A stretch of 55,950 bases of DNA from positions 1 through 55,950 of the forward strand of contig NZ_JAAGPR010000045.1 of assembly GCF_017104965.1 (NCBI RefSeq). Direction: 5' to 3'. Positions within the stretch are counted from its first letter, which is position 1; each line of letters opens with the position of its first letter. The position numbers and the translations under genes were made by a program. A model generated the notes under the pieces. The model ran no database searches. It was not told where the DNA came from and was given only the letters and a program-made list of their open reading frames with translations. Positions 17,948 to 27,871 of the stretch are shown one piece after another. This DNA is from Paraburkholderia sp. Ac-20340 (GTDB lineage Bacteria; Pseudomonadota; Gammaproteobacteria; Burkholderiales; Burkholderiaceae).

Positions 17948-18934
17948 ATGATCACCACACGCATGCGCGCCATCACGATCGGCGTCGCGGCGCTCGCGCT
18001 GACGGCATGCTCGACGGTGCAGACGCCGTCGAAGGACGATCCGTGGGAAGGCTTCAACCGCACGGTCTACACCTTCAACGACAAGGTGGACCAGTACGCG
18101 CTCAAGCCGGTCGCGAAGGGTTACGTGAAGGTCACGCCGCAGCCGGTGCGTGACAGCGTGACGAACTTCTTCGCCAATATCGGCGATGTCTACAACGCGG
18201 CCAATAACTTCCTGCAGCTGAAGATCACCGATGGTGTCGAAGACATCATGCGGATCGTGATCAACACGGTCTTCGGCGTGGGCGGTCTGTTCGACGTGGC
18301 GACGCTCGCCAAGCTGCCCAAGCACAATCAGGACTTCGGCCTGACGCTCGGTCACTACGGCGTGCCGGCCGGCCCGTATCTCGTGCTGCCGCTGTTCGGG
18401 CCGAGCACGGTGCGTGACGGTGTGGGTCTTGTCGGCAACTACTTCATCAATCCGGTCAGCTATGTCGATCCGGCGGCGCTTTCGTGGGGCCTCTACGGCC
18501 TGAACGTCGTCAGCACGCGTGCGAACCTGCTGGGTGCGAGCGACCTGCTCGAAGGCGCGGCCATCGACAAGTATTCGTTCGTGCGCAACACCTATCTGCA
18601 GCGCCGCCGCTATCAGCTTTCGGATGGCCACGCGTCGCAGTCGAGCCTGCCCGATTACGGTGACGGCGCGCCGCCGCCGAACTACGGCGAGCCGGATGAC
18701 GGTGCTGCGCCTGCGGCTGGCGCGGCTGCTCCGGCTTCGGGCGCGACGGCTGCGGTGCCCGCTTCGGGCACTGCGCGTGCTGCAACGCCTACGGCGGCCA
18801 GCATGTCGCCGGCCAGCCCGAACGGCGCATCGGCTGCGGCGGTGCCGGCAGGCGCTTCGGCGACCAGCGTTCCCGGCGATCAGATGATCCCGCCGGCGCG
18901 CATCGGCTATCCGGGTCTGCTGCGCCTGCATTAA
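17948..18934 (+). CDS. mlaA: outer-membrane lipoprotein MlaA (VacJ)
   Basis: MlaA sits in the outer membrane and removes phospholipids from the outer leaflet, passing them to MlaC. The 328-residue precursor has a lipobox ending LTAC, with Cys21 as the acylated residue. The VacJ domain follows, with DPWEGFNRTVYTFNDKVD and FGLTLGHYGVPAGPYLVLP. After about residue 240 there is a long Ala/Pro/Ser/Gly-rich tail, ending in IGYPGLLRLH. An AAGGAG ribosome site precedes the start. In E. coli mlaA is unlinked to the mla operon; here it sits between mlaD and mlaC. Confidence 0.95.
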   Translation: MITTRMRAITIGVAALALTACSTVQTPSKDDPWEGFNRTVYTFNDKVDQYALKPVAKGYVKVTPQPVRDSVTNFFANIGDVYNAANNFLQLKITDGVEDIMRIVINTVFGVGGLFDVATLAKLPKHNQDFGLTLGHYGVPAGPYLVLPLFGPSTVRDGVGLVGNYFINPVSYVDPAALSWGLYGLNVVSTRANLLGASDLLEGAAIDKYSFVRNTYLQRRRYQLSDGHASQSSLPDYGDGAPPPNYGEPDDGAAPAAGAAAPASGATAAVPASGTARAATPTAASMSPASPNGASAAAVPAGASATSVPGDQMIPPARIGYPGLLRLH

Positions 18935-19110
18935 TCAGAAGCCCGGCGCGGCGCGGCCCAGGCGGCCGTGCGCGCCGGCGTCCCACGTCTGACGTAACAG
19001 ATCGATACGCTTGTCGCAGTTTCCTGGCACTTATTGACTCGGTGCGATAGAACTCGCGTGCTATCTTTGGCGTCCAACGGGGCGTATCTCCCCATCTTGC
19101 AGGACTCGAT

Positions 19111-19743
19111 ATGAAAAAATTCTTTCTGTTTCCGATTTTTGCCATGTTTTTTGCGTTTGCCGGTTCGGCATCCGCGCAGACGGTGGACACCAGCAACCCT
19201 GACGCGATGATCAAGACGATCACGCAGCAGGTCATGGATCAGATCAAGGGCGACAAGTCGATCCAGTCGGGCGACATCTCGAAGATCACGCAACTCGTGA
19301 ACGAGAAGATCCTGCCGTACACCGACTTCCGCCGCACGACGCAACTGGCGATGGGCCGCAACTGGCGCGCCGCCACGCCGGACCAGCAGCAACAGGTCAT
19401 CGAGCAGTTCAAGATGCTGCTGATCCGCACGTACTCGGGCGCGCTGGCTCAGGTTCGCGACCAGCAGATCGAATACAAGCCGTTCCGCGCCAACCCGGAC
19501 GATACCGATGTCGTGGTCCGTTCGACGGTGCTGAACAACGGCCAGCCGATCGAGCTCGACTACCGTCTCTACAAGACGCCGCAAGGCTGGCGCGTGTATG
19601 ACATCAACGTGCTCGGCGCATGGCTGATCCAGGCTTACCAGCAGCAGTTCCAGGAAAAGATCCAGCAGGGCGGTGTGCAAGGCCTGATCTCGTTCCTGAC
19701 GCAGCGTAACCAGCAACTCGCCGCCGGCAAGGCCGCTTCGTGA
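19111..19743 (+). CDS. mlaC: periplasmic phospholipid carrier MlaC
   Basis: MlaC shuttles phospholipids between MlaA in the outer membrane and MlaFEDB in the inner membrane. The 210-residue precursor starts with a Sec signal peptide that should be cleaved after ASA (residue 22). The mature part has DFRRTTQLAMGRNWR and YDINVLGAWLIQAYQQQF, both typical of the family. The stop overlaps the GTG start of mlaB. The 176-bp gap before it contains no clear promoter. Confidence 0.95.
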   Translation: MKKFFLFPIFAMFFAFAGSASAQTVDTSNPDAMIKTITQQVMDQIKGDKSIQSGDISKITQLVNEKILPYTDFRRTTQLAMGRNWRAATPDQQQQVIEQFKMLLIRTYSGALAQVRDQQIEYKPFRANPDDTDVVVRSTVLNNGQPIELDYRLYKTPQGWRVYDINVLGAWLIQAYQQQFQEKIQQGGVQGLISFLTQRNQQLAAGKAAS

Positions 19744-20012
19744 ACGAGGGCTTCGCCATCGGCGCCACGCTGACCCACGAGAGCGCGAATGCCGCGCTCT
19801 CGGCGGGTCTCGCGCAGATCAAGGCGGGCGTGACCGCCGTCGATTGCGCGCCGCTCAAGCAATTCGATTCGTCGGCGCTTGCCGTACTGATCGCGTGGCA
19901 ACGCGCCGCGCGTGAACGCGGCGCCACGCTCAGCGTTCTCAATCTGCCCACCGCGCTCGCGGCTCTCGCGCGCGCCTATGGCGTCGATACGCTCCTGCAC
20001 GAGCGACATTGA
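19740..20012 (+). CDS. mlaB: STAS-domain protein MlaB
   Basis: MlaB is the small cytoplasmic STAS-domain protein that binds and stabilises MlaF. The 90-residue sequence includes VDCAPLKQFDSSALAVLIAW, with the conserved serine-rich turn of STAS proteins. The GTG start overlaps the mlaC stop by 4 nt, so the pair is translationally coupled. Its position, directly after mlaC, is as in E. coli. It ends the Mla operon, and a new -10 box appears 114 bp downstream. Confidence 0.92.
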   Translation: MNEGFAIGATLTHESANAALSAGLAQIKAGVTAVDCAPLKQFDSSALAVLIAWQRAARERGATLSVLNLPTALAALARAYGVDTLLHERH

Positions 20013-20125
20013 CGCGCGCCGGTCTCGCGCGTGATCCGCTTTAATCGGCATCAGGCGCGCGCAAACCGGCGCATTTCCCATCTCCCTGTTCAGACCGAGG
20101 TCGGGTCGGGCTTTCCGACTTGGCC

Positions 20126-20131
20126 TATAAT
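20126..20131 (+). promoter_or_regulatory. -10 box upstream of the YadG-like gene
   Basis: A perfect TATAAT lies 142 bp before the next start. No convincing -35 is found at 16-18 bp. It suggests a separate promoter after mlaB. Confidence 0.4.
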
Positions 20132-20273
20132 CAAACGTTTTTTGGGCGTTGCCCCCGGTTCCGGGAGCGATGATGGCGCTTAAAACCGTCCCCAAATAAG
20201 GTTTCCCCGCGGTCTCCCCGCAGCATTGATGCACTTACCGGCCGCACCGTTCAAGACGGGCGGCGTCTGAGTC

Positions 20274-21209
20274 ATGCCAGCCATAGAAATCCGTAACGTC
20301 AAGAAGCGCTACAAAGAGCTTCAGGCGCTCAAAGGCGTCAGCTTCACGGTCGAAGAGGGCGAGTTCTTCGGGCTGCTCGGCCCGAACGGCGCGGGCAAAA
20401 CGACGCTCATCAGCGCGCTTGCCGGCCTCGCGCGAGCCGACGAGGGCACGATCGCCGTGCGCGGTCACGATGTCGTCAGCGACTACCGCAATGCGCGCCG
20501 CAATCTCGGCGTGGTGCCCCAGGAACTCGTTTTCGATCCGTTCTTCACGGTGCGCGAGACGCTGCGCATCCAGTCCGGCTACTTCGGTCTGCGCAATAAC
20601 GACGCGTGGATCGACGAAGTCATGGCCAATCTCGATCTCACCGAGAAAGCCGACGTCAACATGCGTGCGCTCTCGGGCGGCATGAAGCGTCGCGTGCTGG
20701 TCGCGCAGGCGCTGGTGCATCGGCCGCCCGTGATCGTGCTCGACGAACCCACTGCCGGCGTGGACGTCGAATTGCGCCAGACGCTCTGGAAGTTCATCGC
20801 GCGCCTGAACCGCGAAGGGCACACCATCGTGCTCACGACGCACTATCTGGAAGAAGCGGAAGAGCTGTGCGACCGCATCGCCATGCTGCGTCGCGGCGAG
20901 GTGGTCGCGCTCGAACGCACCAGCACGCTGCTGCAACGCTTCGCGGGCACGCAGCTGTATCTGCGCTTTTCGGAAGGCGCGCTGCCCACCGAACTGCGCT
21001 CGCTCGCCGTCGATATGTCGAATTTGCCGAACGGCAACGGCAACCAGCATCTGCTGCGTCTGACGAGCTATGACGAAGTCGAGCGCATTCTCGGCCTGTG
21101 CCGCGCGAATGGCTGCAAGCTCGAAGAAATGGAAGTGCGCAAGGCCGATCTCGAAGACGTCTTCGTGCAGGTGATGAACGGTCCGGAAGTGATCGAGGGG
21201 CTCGCATGA
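20274..21209 (+). CDS. ABC-2 type transporter ATP-binding protein (YadG-like)
   Basis: This 311-residue ATPase has Walker A GPNGAGKTT, the signature LSGGMKRR and Walker B VIVLDEPTAGVD, plus the switch histidine in TTHYLEEAEE. The roughly 80-residue C-terminal extension after the ATPase core is usual for this subfamily. It overlaps the permease gene by 4 nt, so the two form one transporter. The closest known pair is E. coli YadGH, an exporter of unknown substrate. Its position between mlaB and ibaG-murA, where E. coli has no insertion, hints at an envelope role, but that is inference. Confidence 0.92.
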   Translation: MPAIEIRNVKKRYKELQALKGVSFTVEEGEFFGLLGPNGAGKTTLISALAGLARADEGTIAVRGHDVVSDYRNARRNLGVVPQELVFDPFFTVRETLRIQSGYFGLRNNDAWIDEVMANLDLTEKADVNMRALSGGMKRRVLVAQALVHRPPVIVLDEPTAGVDVELRQTLWKFIARLNREGHTIVLTTHYLEEAEELCDRIAMLRRGEVVALERTSTLLQRFAGTQLYLRFSEGALPTELRSLAVDMSNLPNGNGNQHLLRLTSYDEVERILGLCRANGCKLEEMEVRKADLEDVFVQVMNGPEVIEGLA

Positions 21210-21961
21210 GCGGTTTCCGTACGCTGTTTTACAAAGAAGTGCTGCGTTTCTGGAAGGTCGCCTTCCAGACCGTGCTGGCGCCGGTGATTACCGCGCTGCT
21301 CTATCTGACGATCTTCGGCCACGCGCTGCGCGGCCACGTCGAGGTCTATCCGGGCGTGGAATACACGAGCTTCCTGATCCCCGGCCTCGTGATGATGAGC
21401 GTGCTGCAGAACGCCTTCGCCAATTCGTCGTCTTCGCTGATCCAGTCGAAGATCACGGGCAATCTCGTATTCGTTCTATTGCCGCCGCTCGCCGCCTGGG
21501 AGATGTTTGGGGCTTACGTGCTCGCCTCGATCGTGCGCGGCCTCGCCGTTGGCGCGGGCGTGTTCGTCGTGACGATCTGGTTCATTCCGATGAGCTTCGC
21601 CGCGCCGCTTTACATCATCGCTTTTGCGGTGCTCGGCTCGGCGATTCTCGGCACGCTCGGCCTGATCGCCGGGATCTGGGCCGAAAAATTCGACCAGCTC
21701 GCGGCGTTTCAGAACTTTCTTATCATGCCGCTCACGTTCCTTTCGGGCGTGTTCTATTCGACGCATACGCTGCCGCCGGTCTGGCGCGAGGTGTCGCGGC
21801 TTAACCCGTTCTTCTACATGATCGACGGCTTCCGCTACGGGTTCTTCGGGCTTTCCGATATCGACCCGCTGCAAAGTCTGGCGATCGTTTTCGTCTTTTT
21901 CGTGGTGCTGGCGACGCTTGCGATGCGTCTGCTCGCAAGCGGCTACAAGCTGCGCCACTAA
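21206..21961 (+). CDS. ABC-2 type transporter permease (YadH-like)
   Basis: This 251-residue integral membrane protein is the partner of the preceding ATPase. Six hydrophobic segments are visible, for instance TVLAPVITALLYLTIFGHAL near the N-terminus and FVFFVVLATLAMRLLASGY near the C-terminus. The SGVFYSTHTLPPVW and LNPFFYMIDGFRYGFFG segments are typical of ABC-2 membrane proteins. Its start overlaps the ATPase stop (ATGA). The substrate is unknown. Confidence 0.92.
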   Translation: MSGFRTLFYKEVLRFWKVAFQTVLAPVITALLYLTIFGHALRGHVEVYPGVEYTSFLIPGLVMMSVLQNAFANSSSSLIQSKITGNLVFVLLPPLAAWEMFGAYVLASIVRGLAVGAGVFVVTIWFIPMSFAAPLYIIAFAVLGSAILGTLGLIAGIWAEKFDQLAAFQNFLIMPLTFLSGVFYSTHTLPPVWREVSRLNPFFYMIDGFRYGFFGLSDIDPLQSLAIVFVFFVVLATLAMRLLASGYKLRH

Positions 21962-21988
21962 GCGCAATATCAGGCAGGAGCACTACCC

Positions 21989-22237
21989 ATGTCAGCTACG
22001 TTGCCGACTCCGGAACAGGTCAAGCAGTACATCTCGGCAGGTCTCGCGTGCGAGCATCTCGAAGTCGAGGGCGATGGTCAGCACTTCTTCGCGACGATCG
22101 TCTCGTCGGCGTTCGACGGCAAGCGTCTGATCCAGCGCCATCAGCTCGTCTATGCGGCGCTCGGCGACCGTATGCGCCAGGAAATTCACGCGCTCAGCAT
22201 GAAGACGCTCACGCCCGCCGAATGGCAGAACGCATAA
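21989..22237 (+). CDS. ibaG: BolA-family protein IbaG
   Basis: This 82-residue BolA-fold protein has the invariant histidine in RLIQRHQLVYAAL and the typical end MKTLTPAEW. BolA-family proteins pair with monothiol glutaredoxins to bind and move [2Fe-2S] clusters. Because it lies right before murA, as ibaG does in E. coli, it is better read as IbaG than BolA itself. A CAGGAG ribosome site precedes the start. A likely partner, a GrxD-type CGFS glutaredoxin, is encoded at 55066-55377 in this window. Confidence 0.9.
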   Translation: MSATLPTPEQVKQYISAGLACEHLEVEGDGQHFFATIVSSAFDGKRLIQRHQLVYAALGDRMRQEIHALSMKTLTPAEWQNA

Positions 22238-22345
22238 TCTGGAATCTCAGTGCGAATCACCCAGGATAAAGGCGCCGCAGCCAGCGGCGCCGTTCAACAC
22301 GACGCAGCGCCGCAAGCCGGCCGCAACGATCAGGAAACTTCAGGC

Positions 22346-23608
22346 ATGGACAAACTCGTCATCGTCGGCGGGCAGAAGCTCGCGGGGGAAGTCATCGTTT
22401 CCGGCGCGAAGAATGCCGCGCTGCCGATTTTGTGCGCCGCTCTGCTGAGCGCCGAACCCGTCCAGCTCGACAACGTGCCCGACCTCCAGGACGTGCGCAC
22501 CACGCTCAAGCTGCTCAACCAGATGGGCGTGCGTACCGAACAGGATGGCGCGCGCGTGCTGCTCGACGCCTCGAACGTGAACAACCTCGTCGCGCCGTAT
22601 GAACTGGTCAAGACCATGCGCGCGTCGATTCTCGTGCTCGGTCCGCTGGTGGCGCGCTTCGGCGAAGCCCGCGTGTCGCTGCCGGGCGGCTGCGCGATCG
22701 GCGCGCGTCCGGTCGATCAGCACATCAAGGGCCTGCAGGCGATGGGCGCCGAGATCTCGATCGAGCACGGTTTCATCGAAGCCCGCGCGAAGCGCCTGAA
22801 GGGCGCGCGCATCGTCACCGACATGATCACGGTCACCGGCACGGAAAACCTGCTGATGGCCGCCGTGCTGGCCGATGGCGAAACCATCATCGAAAACGCC
22901 GCGCGCGAGCCGGAAGTGGGCGACCTCGCGCACCTGCTGGTGGCGATGGGCGCGAAGATCGAAGGCATCGGTACGGATCGTCTGGTCATTCAAGGCGTCG
23001 AGAAGCTGCACGGCGCCCAGCACACCGTCATTCCCGACCGTATCGAAGCGGGCACGTTCCTGTGCGCGGTGGCGGCGACGGGCGGCGACGTGATCCTGCG
23101 CAACGTGCGCCCGAGCACGCTCGACGCGGTCACGGACAAGCTGCGCGAAGCGGGCGTGACGATCGAGGAAGGCGACGACTGGATGCGTGTGACGATGCAC
23201 GAGCGCGCTCGCGCCGTGAATCTGCGCACCTCCGAATACCCGGCGTTCCCGACCGACATGCAGGCGCAGTTCATGGCGCTCAACACGATCGCGGACGGCA
23301 CCTCGCAAGTGGTCGAAAACATCTTCGAAAACCGCTTCATGCACGTGCAGGAACTGAACCGTCTGGGCGCGCACATCACGACCGACGGCAAGACCGCACT
23401 GATCGCCGGCGTGGAAAAGCTCTCGGGCGCGAAGGTGATGGCCACCGATCTGCGCGCATCGGCCAGCCTCGTGATCGCCGCCATGTGCGCCGAAGGCGAA
23501 ACGCTGATCGACCGCATCTATCACCTCGACCGCGGCTACGACCGCATGGAAGCCAAGCTGACGAAGCTCGGCGCGAACGTGAAGCGCATCAAGGGGAACG
23601 AGGCATGA
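22346..23608 (+). CDS. murA: UDP-N-acetylglucosamine 1-carboxyvinyltransferase
   Basis: MurA performs the first committed step of peptidoglycan synthesis, adding enolpyruvate from PEP to UDP-GlcNAc. The catalytic loop PGGCAIGARPVDQH contains Cys116, so the enzyme should be fosfomycin sensitive. At 420 residues it matches E. coli MurA (419). A GTG 96 bases upstream is in frame, but the extension looks unlike the family, and AGGAAA sits before the ATG chosen here. The stop overlaps hisG by 4 nt, joining it to the histidine cluster. Confidence 0.95.
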   Translation: MDKLVIVGGQKLAGEVIVSGAKNAALPILCAALLSAEPVQLDNVPDLQDVRTTLKLLNQMGVRTEQDGARVLLDASNVNNLVAPYELVKTMRASILVLGPLVARFGEARVSLPGGCAIGARPVDQHIKGLQAMGAEISIEHGFIEARAKRLKGARIVTDMITVTGTENLLMAAVLADGETIIENAAREPEVGDLAHLLVAMGAKIEGIGTDRLVIQGVEKLHGAQHTVIPDRIEAGTFLCAVAATGGDVILRNVRPSTLDAVTDKLREAGVTIEEGDDWMRVTMHERARAVNLRTSEYPAFPTDMQAQFMALNTIADGTSQVVENIFENRFMHVQELNRLGAHITTDGKTALIAGVEKLSGAKVMATDLRASASLVIAAMCAEGETLIDRIYHLDRGYDRMEAKLTKLGANVKRIKGNEA

Positions 23609-24303
23609 GCACGGTTCAGACGCAACCCACGCCGGCCGCCGCTGCCGGCGCGCCGCTGACGCTCGCGCTCTCGAAGGGCCGCATCTTCGAAGAAACGATG
23701 CCGCTGCTCGCCGCGGCGGGCGTGCATGTGACCGAAGATCCGGAAACCTCGCGCAAGCTGATCCTGCCGACTACGGACCCGAACCTGCGCGTCATCATCG
23801 TGCGCGCGACCGACGTGCCCACCTACGTGGAATACGGCGCGGCCGACTTCGGCGTGGCGGGCAAGGACGTGCTCAACGAGCACGGCGGCGGCGGTCTCTA
23901 TCAGCCGATCGATCTGGACATCGCGCGCTGCCGTCTGTCGGTGGCCGTGAAGAACGGCTTCGACTACGCGAACGCCGTGCGCCAGGGCGCGCGTCTGCGC
24001 GTGGCGACCAAGTACACCGAAGCCGCGCGTCAGCATTTCGCGGCCAAGGGCGTGCACGTCGACCTGATCAAGCTGTACGGTTCGATGGAACTCGCGCCGC
24101 TGGTCGGTCTCGCCGACGCGATCGTCGACCTGGTCAGCACGGGCGGCACGCTGCGCGCGAACGATCTGGTCGAAGTCGAAGAGATCATGGAGATCTCGTC
24201 GCGTCTCGTCGTGAATCAGGCTGCGCTCAAACTGAAGCGCGCCGCACTGCGGCCGTTCCTCGACGCGTTCGAACGCGCGTCGCGCGGCGAACAGGCCGCC
24301 TGA
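23605..24303 (+). CDS. hisG: ATP phosphoribosyltransferase, short form
   Basis: HisG starts histidine synthesis by joining ATP and PRPP, and it is the feedback-controlled step. At 232 residues it is the short form, which lacks the C-terminal regulatory domain and in other bacteria needs HisZ for activity and histidine inhibition. LTLALSKGRIFEETMPLL, TDVPTYVEYGAADFGVAGKD and VDLVSTGGTLRANDL mark the catalytic domain. No hisZ lies in this window. It overlaps murA by 4 nt. Confidence 0.95.
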   Translation: MSTVQTQPTPAAAAGAPLTLALSKGRIFEETMPLLAAAGVHVTEDPETSRKLILPTTDPNLRVIIVRATDVPTYVEYGAADFGVAGKDVLNEHGGGGLYQPIDLDIARCRLSVAVKNGFDYANAVRQGARLRVATKYTEAARQHFAAKGVHVDLIKLYGSMELAPLVGLADAIVDLVSTGGTLRANDLVEVEEIMEISSRLVVNQAALKLKRAALRPFLDAFERASRGEQAA

Positions 24304-24430
24304 CTGGCTGTTTAAGGCGTGTTCCGGCGCGAGCGTGCAGCGCTCGCGTCCCGCACGCCAAACCGCGCCTCGCGTATCTCAAAAGGCGCTGCGCGTCACC
24401 CGCGCATTACTGACACGGATGGATATCAGC

Positions 24431-25747
<1,317 letters not shown>

Positions 25748-25821
25748 TGTGTCGTGCGCCGCGCGGCAAAACCGGGCGGCGCGCCTGACGACGTGCAGAC
25801 GATGCCAGGAAGACCGCAGTT

Positions 25822-25843
25822 GCGTTTGAGTAGCGTTTGAGTA
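25822..25843 (+). repeat. 11-bp tandem duplication between hisD and hisC
   Basis: GCGTTTGAGTA occurs twice in direct succession in the 245-bp hisD-hisC gap. It looks like a slippage product. The rest of this gap holds no gene I can recognise. Confidence 0.6.
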
Positions 25844-25992
25844 GCGACGAAGCACAGCAGCACCCACGCGCCTGAGACCAGAGCAAGGCCAGAGCTAGTT
25901 CATTCCATGGCCAACAATAACCAGGACGGCCCACGCAGCACTTGAGCCGCCCGATCCGGCTCGCCGCCATTGCACGCGCGAGCCAACCTGAC

Positions 25993-27069
25993 ATGACGAC
26001 ACCTCAAGACATCATCCGCTCCGACGTGCTCGCAATGACGAGCTACCCGGTGCCTGACGCGACCGGCTTCGTGAAGCTCGACGCGATGGAGAACCCGTTT
26101 TCGCTGCCCGCCGATCTGGCTGCGCGCCTGGGCGAGCATCTCGCCGGCGTGGCGCTCAACCGCTATCCGGCGCCGCGTCCCGAAGCGTTGATGGCGAAGC
26201 TCAAGGCCGCGATGCACGTGCCGGCAGAGTGCGATGTGCTGCTCGGCAACGGTTCGGATGAAATCATCAGCATGGTCACGATGGCGTGCGCAAAGCCGGG
26301 CGCCAAGGTGCTCGCGCCGGTGCCGGGCTTCGTGATGTACGCGATGTCGGCGAAATTCGCCCAGGTGGAGTTCGTCGGCGTGCCGCTGAACGCCGATTTC
26401 ACGCTCGACGCGGACGCCATGGTGACGGCGATCGGCGAGCATCGGCCGGCCGTGATCTGGCTCGCGTATCCGAACAACCCGACCGGCACGCTGTTCGCCG
26501 ACGCCGATATCGAACGCGTGATCGCCGCCGCAGCGGCCGCGAACGGTCTCGTGGTGATCGACGAGGCTTACCAGCCGTTTGCCGAGCGAAGCTGGATGGC
26601 GCGCGCCGGCGAGTTCGACAACGTGGTCGTCATGCGCACGATGTCCAAGCTCGGCCTCGCGGGCATCCGCCTGGGCTATCTCGCGGGCCGCGCGGCGTGG
26701 CTCAACGAAATCGACAAGGTGCGGCCGCCGTACAACATCAACGTGCTGACCCAGGCCGCCGCCGGTTTCCTGCTCGATCACCTCGACGCGCTCGATGCGC
26801 AGGCCGCCGAACTGCGCGCCGGACGTGCCGATCTGGCCGCCGAAGTGGCGAAACTGCCGGGCGCCGAAGTGTTCGAAAGCGCCGGCAATTTCCTGCTCGT
26901 GCGCGTGCCGGATGCGCCCGCTGTGTTCGATACGCTACTCACGGCGCGGGTTCTGGTCAAAAACGTGAGTAAAATGCATCCATTGCTGGCGAATTGTGTG
27001 CGCCTGACCGTCGGGACTCCCGGCGAAAACGCGCAGCTGCTCGCCGCCCTGAAGCTTGTCCTCAAGTGA
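25993..27069 (+). CDS. hisC: histidinol-phosphate aminotransferase
   Basis: HisC transfers an amino group from glutamate to imidazole acetol phosphate. This 358-residue fold-type I PLP enzyme contains the family marks KLDAMENPFSLP near the N-terminus, WLAYPNNPTGTLF in the middle and the PLP-binding lysine in RTMSKLGLAGIRLGY. A longer open frame reaches 25942, but the ATG at 25993 gives the usual N-terminus. It is separated from hisB by 71 bp, in which a GAAGGA ribosome site for hisB is visible. Confidence 0.95.
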   Translation: MTTPQDIIRSDVLAMTSYPVPDATGFVKLDAMENPFSLPADLAARLGEHLAGVALNRYPAPRPEALMAKLKAAMHVPAECDVLLGNGSDEIISMVTMACAKPGAKVLAPVPGFVMYAMSAKFAQVEFVGVPLNADFTLDADAMVTAIGEHRPAVIWLAYPNNPTGTLFADADIERVIAAAAAANGLVVIDEAYQPFAERSWMARAGEFDNVVVMRTMSKLGLAGIRLGYLAGRAAWLNEIDKVRPPYNINVLTQAAAGFLLDHLDALDAQAAELRAGRADLAAEVAKLPGAEVFESAGNFLLVRVPDAPAVFDTLLTARVLVKNVSKMHPLLANCVRLTVGTPGENAQLLAALKLVLK

Positions 27070-27140
27070 ACCGTCCCCACGAGTCCTGAGCGAGCGCCTC
27101 TCTAATCCCTCCTGTTACGGGCTGTTTGAAGGAATTTGCC

Positions 27141-27728
27141 ATGCGCGTCGCGCAAGTCGTTCGCAACACCAGCGAAACGCAGATCAGCGTGAAAATCAAT
27201 CTGGACGGCACCGGTGAGCAAAAGCTCAAGACCGGCGTGCCGTTTCTCGACCACATGCTCGATCAGATCGCACGACACGGTCTGATCGATCTCGAAGTCG
27301 AGGCGCATGGCGACACGCATATCGACGACCACCATACGGTGGAAGACGTCGGCATCACGCTCGGCCAGGCGGTGGCGCAGGCCATCGGCGATAAAAAGGG
27401 CATCCGCCGCTACGGCCATGCCTATGTGCCGCTCGACGAGGCGCTCTCGCGCGTGGTGGTGGACTTCTCGGGCCGTCCGGGTCTGGAGTTCCACGTGCCG
27501 TTCACGCGTGCGCGCATTGGCAGCTTCGACGTCGATCTGTCGATCGAATTCTTCCGCGGCTTCGTCAATCACGCCGGCGTGACGCTGCATATCGACAATC
27601 TGCGCGGCCTGAACGCTCACCATCAGCTGGAAACCGTATTCAAGGCCTTCGGCCGCGCGCTGCGCCAGGCCGCCGAGTTCGACGAGCGTCAGGCGGGCAA
27701 GATTCCGTCGACGAAGGGCAGCCTTTAA
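27141..27728 (+). CDS. hisB: imidazoleglycerol-phosphate dehydratase
   Basis: HisB dehydrates imidazoleglycerol phosphate. This is the monofunctional 195-residue form without the histidinol phosphatase domain of enteric HisB. Metal-binding histidine clusters are clear: FLDHMLDQIARHG, HIDDHHTVEDVG and LNAHHQLETVFKAFGRALR. AAGGAA lies upstream at the right spacing. Histidinol phosphatase must be encoded elsewhere, since no such gene lies in the cluster. Confidence 0.96.
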   Translation: MRVAQVVRNTSETQISVKINLDGTGEQKLKTGVPFLDHMLDQIARHGLIDLEVEAHGDTHIDDHHTVEDVGITLGQAVAQAIGDKKGIRRYGHAYVPLDEALSRVVVDFSGRPGLEFHVPFTRARIGSFDVDLSIEFFRGFVNHAGVTLHIDNLRGLNAHHQLETVFKAFGRALRQAAEFDERQAGKIPSTKGSL

Positions 27729-27871
27729 TCAGCCAGACGCTCAGTCAACGGCGCGGCCAGTTCGCGATGTGCGATGCGTACCGCCAGGTGCGCGCATGCG
27801 CCTTGCGCAACGCCGTCATGACGGGCCTCGGACAGATTGCCAGATAGCAGGACGGACGGTCCTGAATCGAG

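Noticed and set aside
19035..19065. TTGACT before mlaC as a promoter
   Set aside because: No -10 sequence lies at an acceptable distance; the next AT-rich hexamer is 20 bp or more away.
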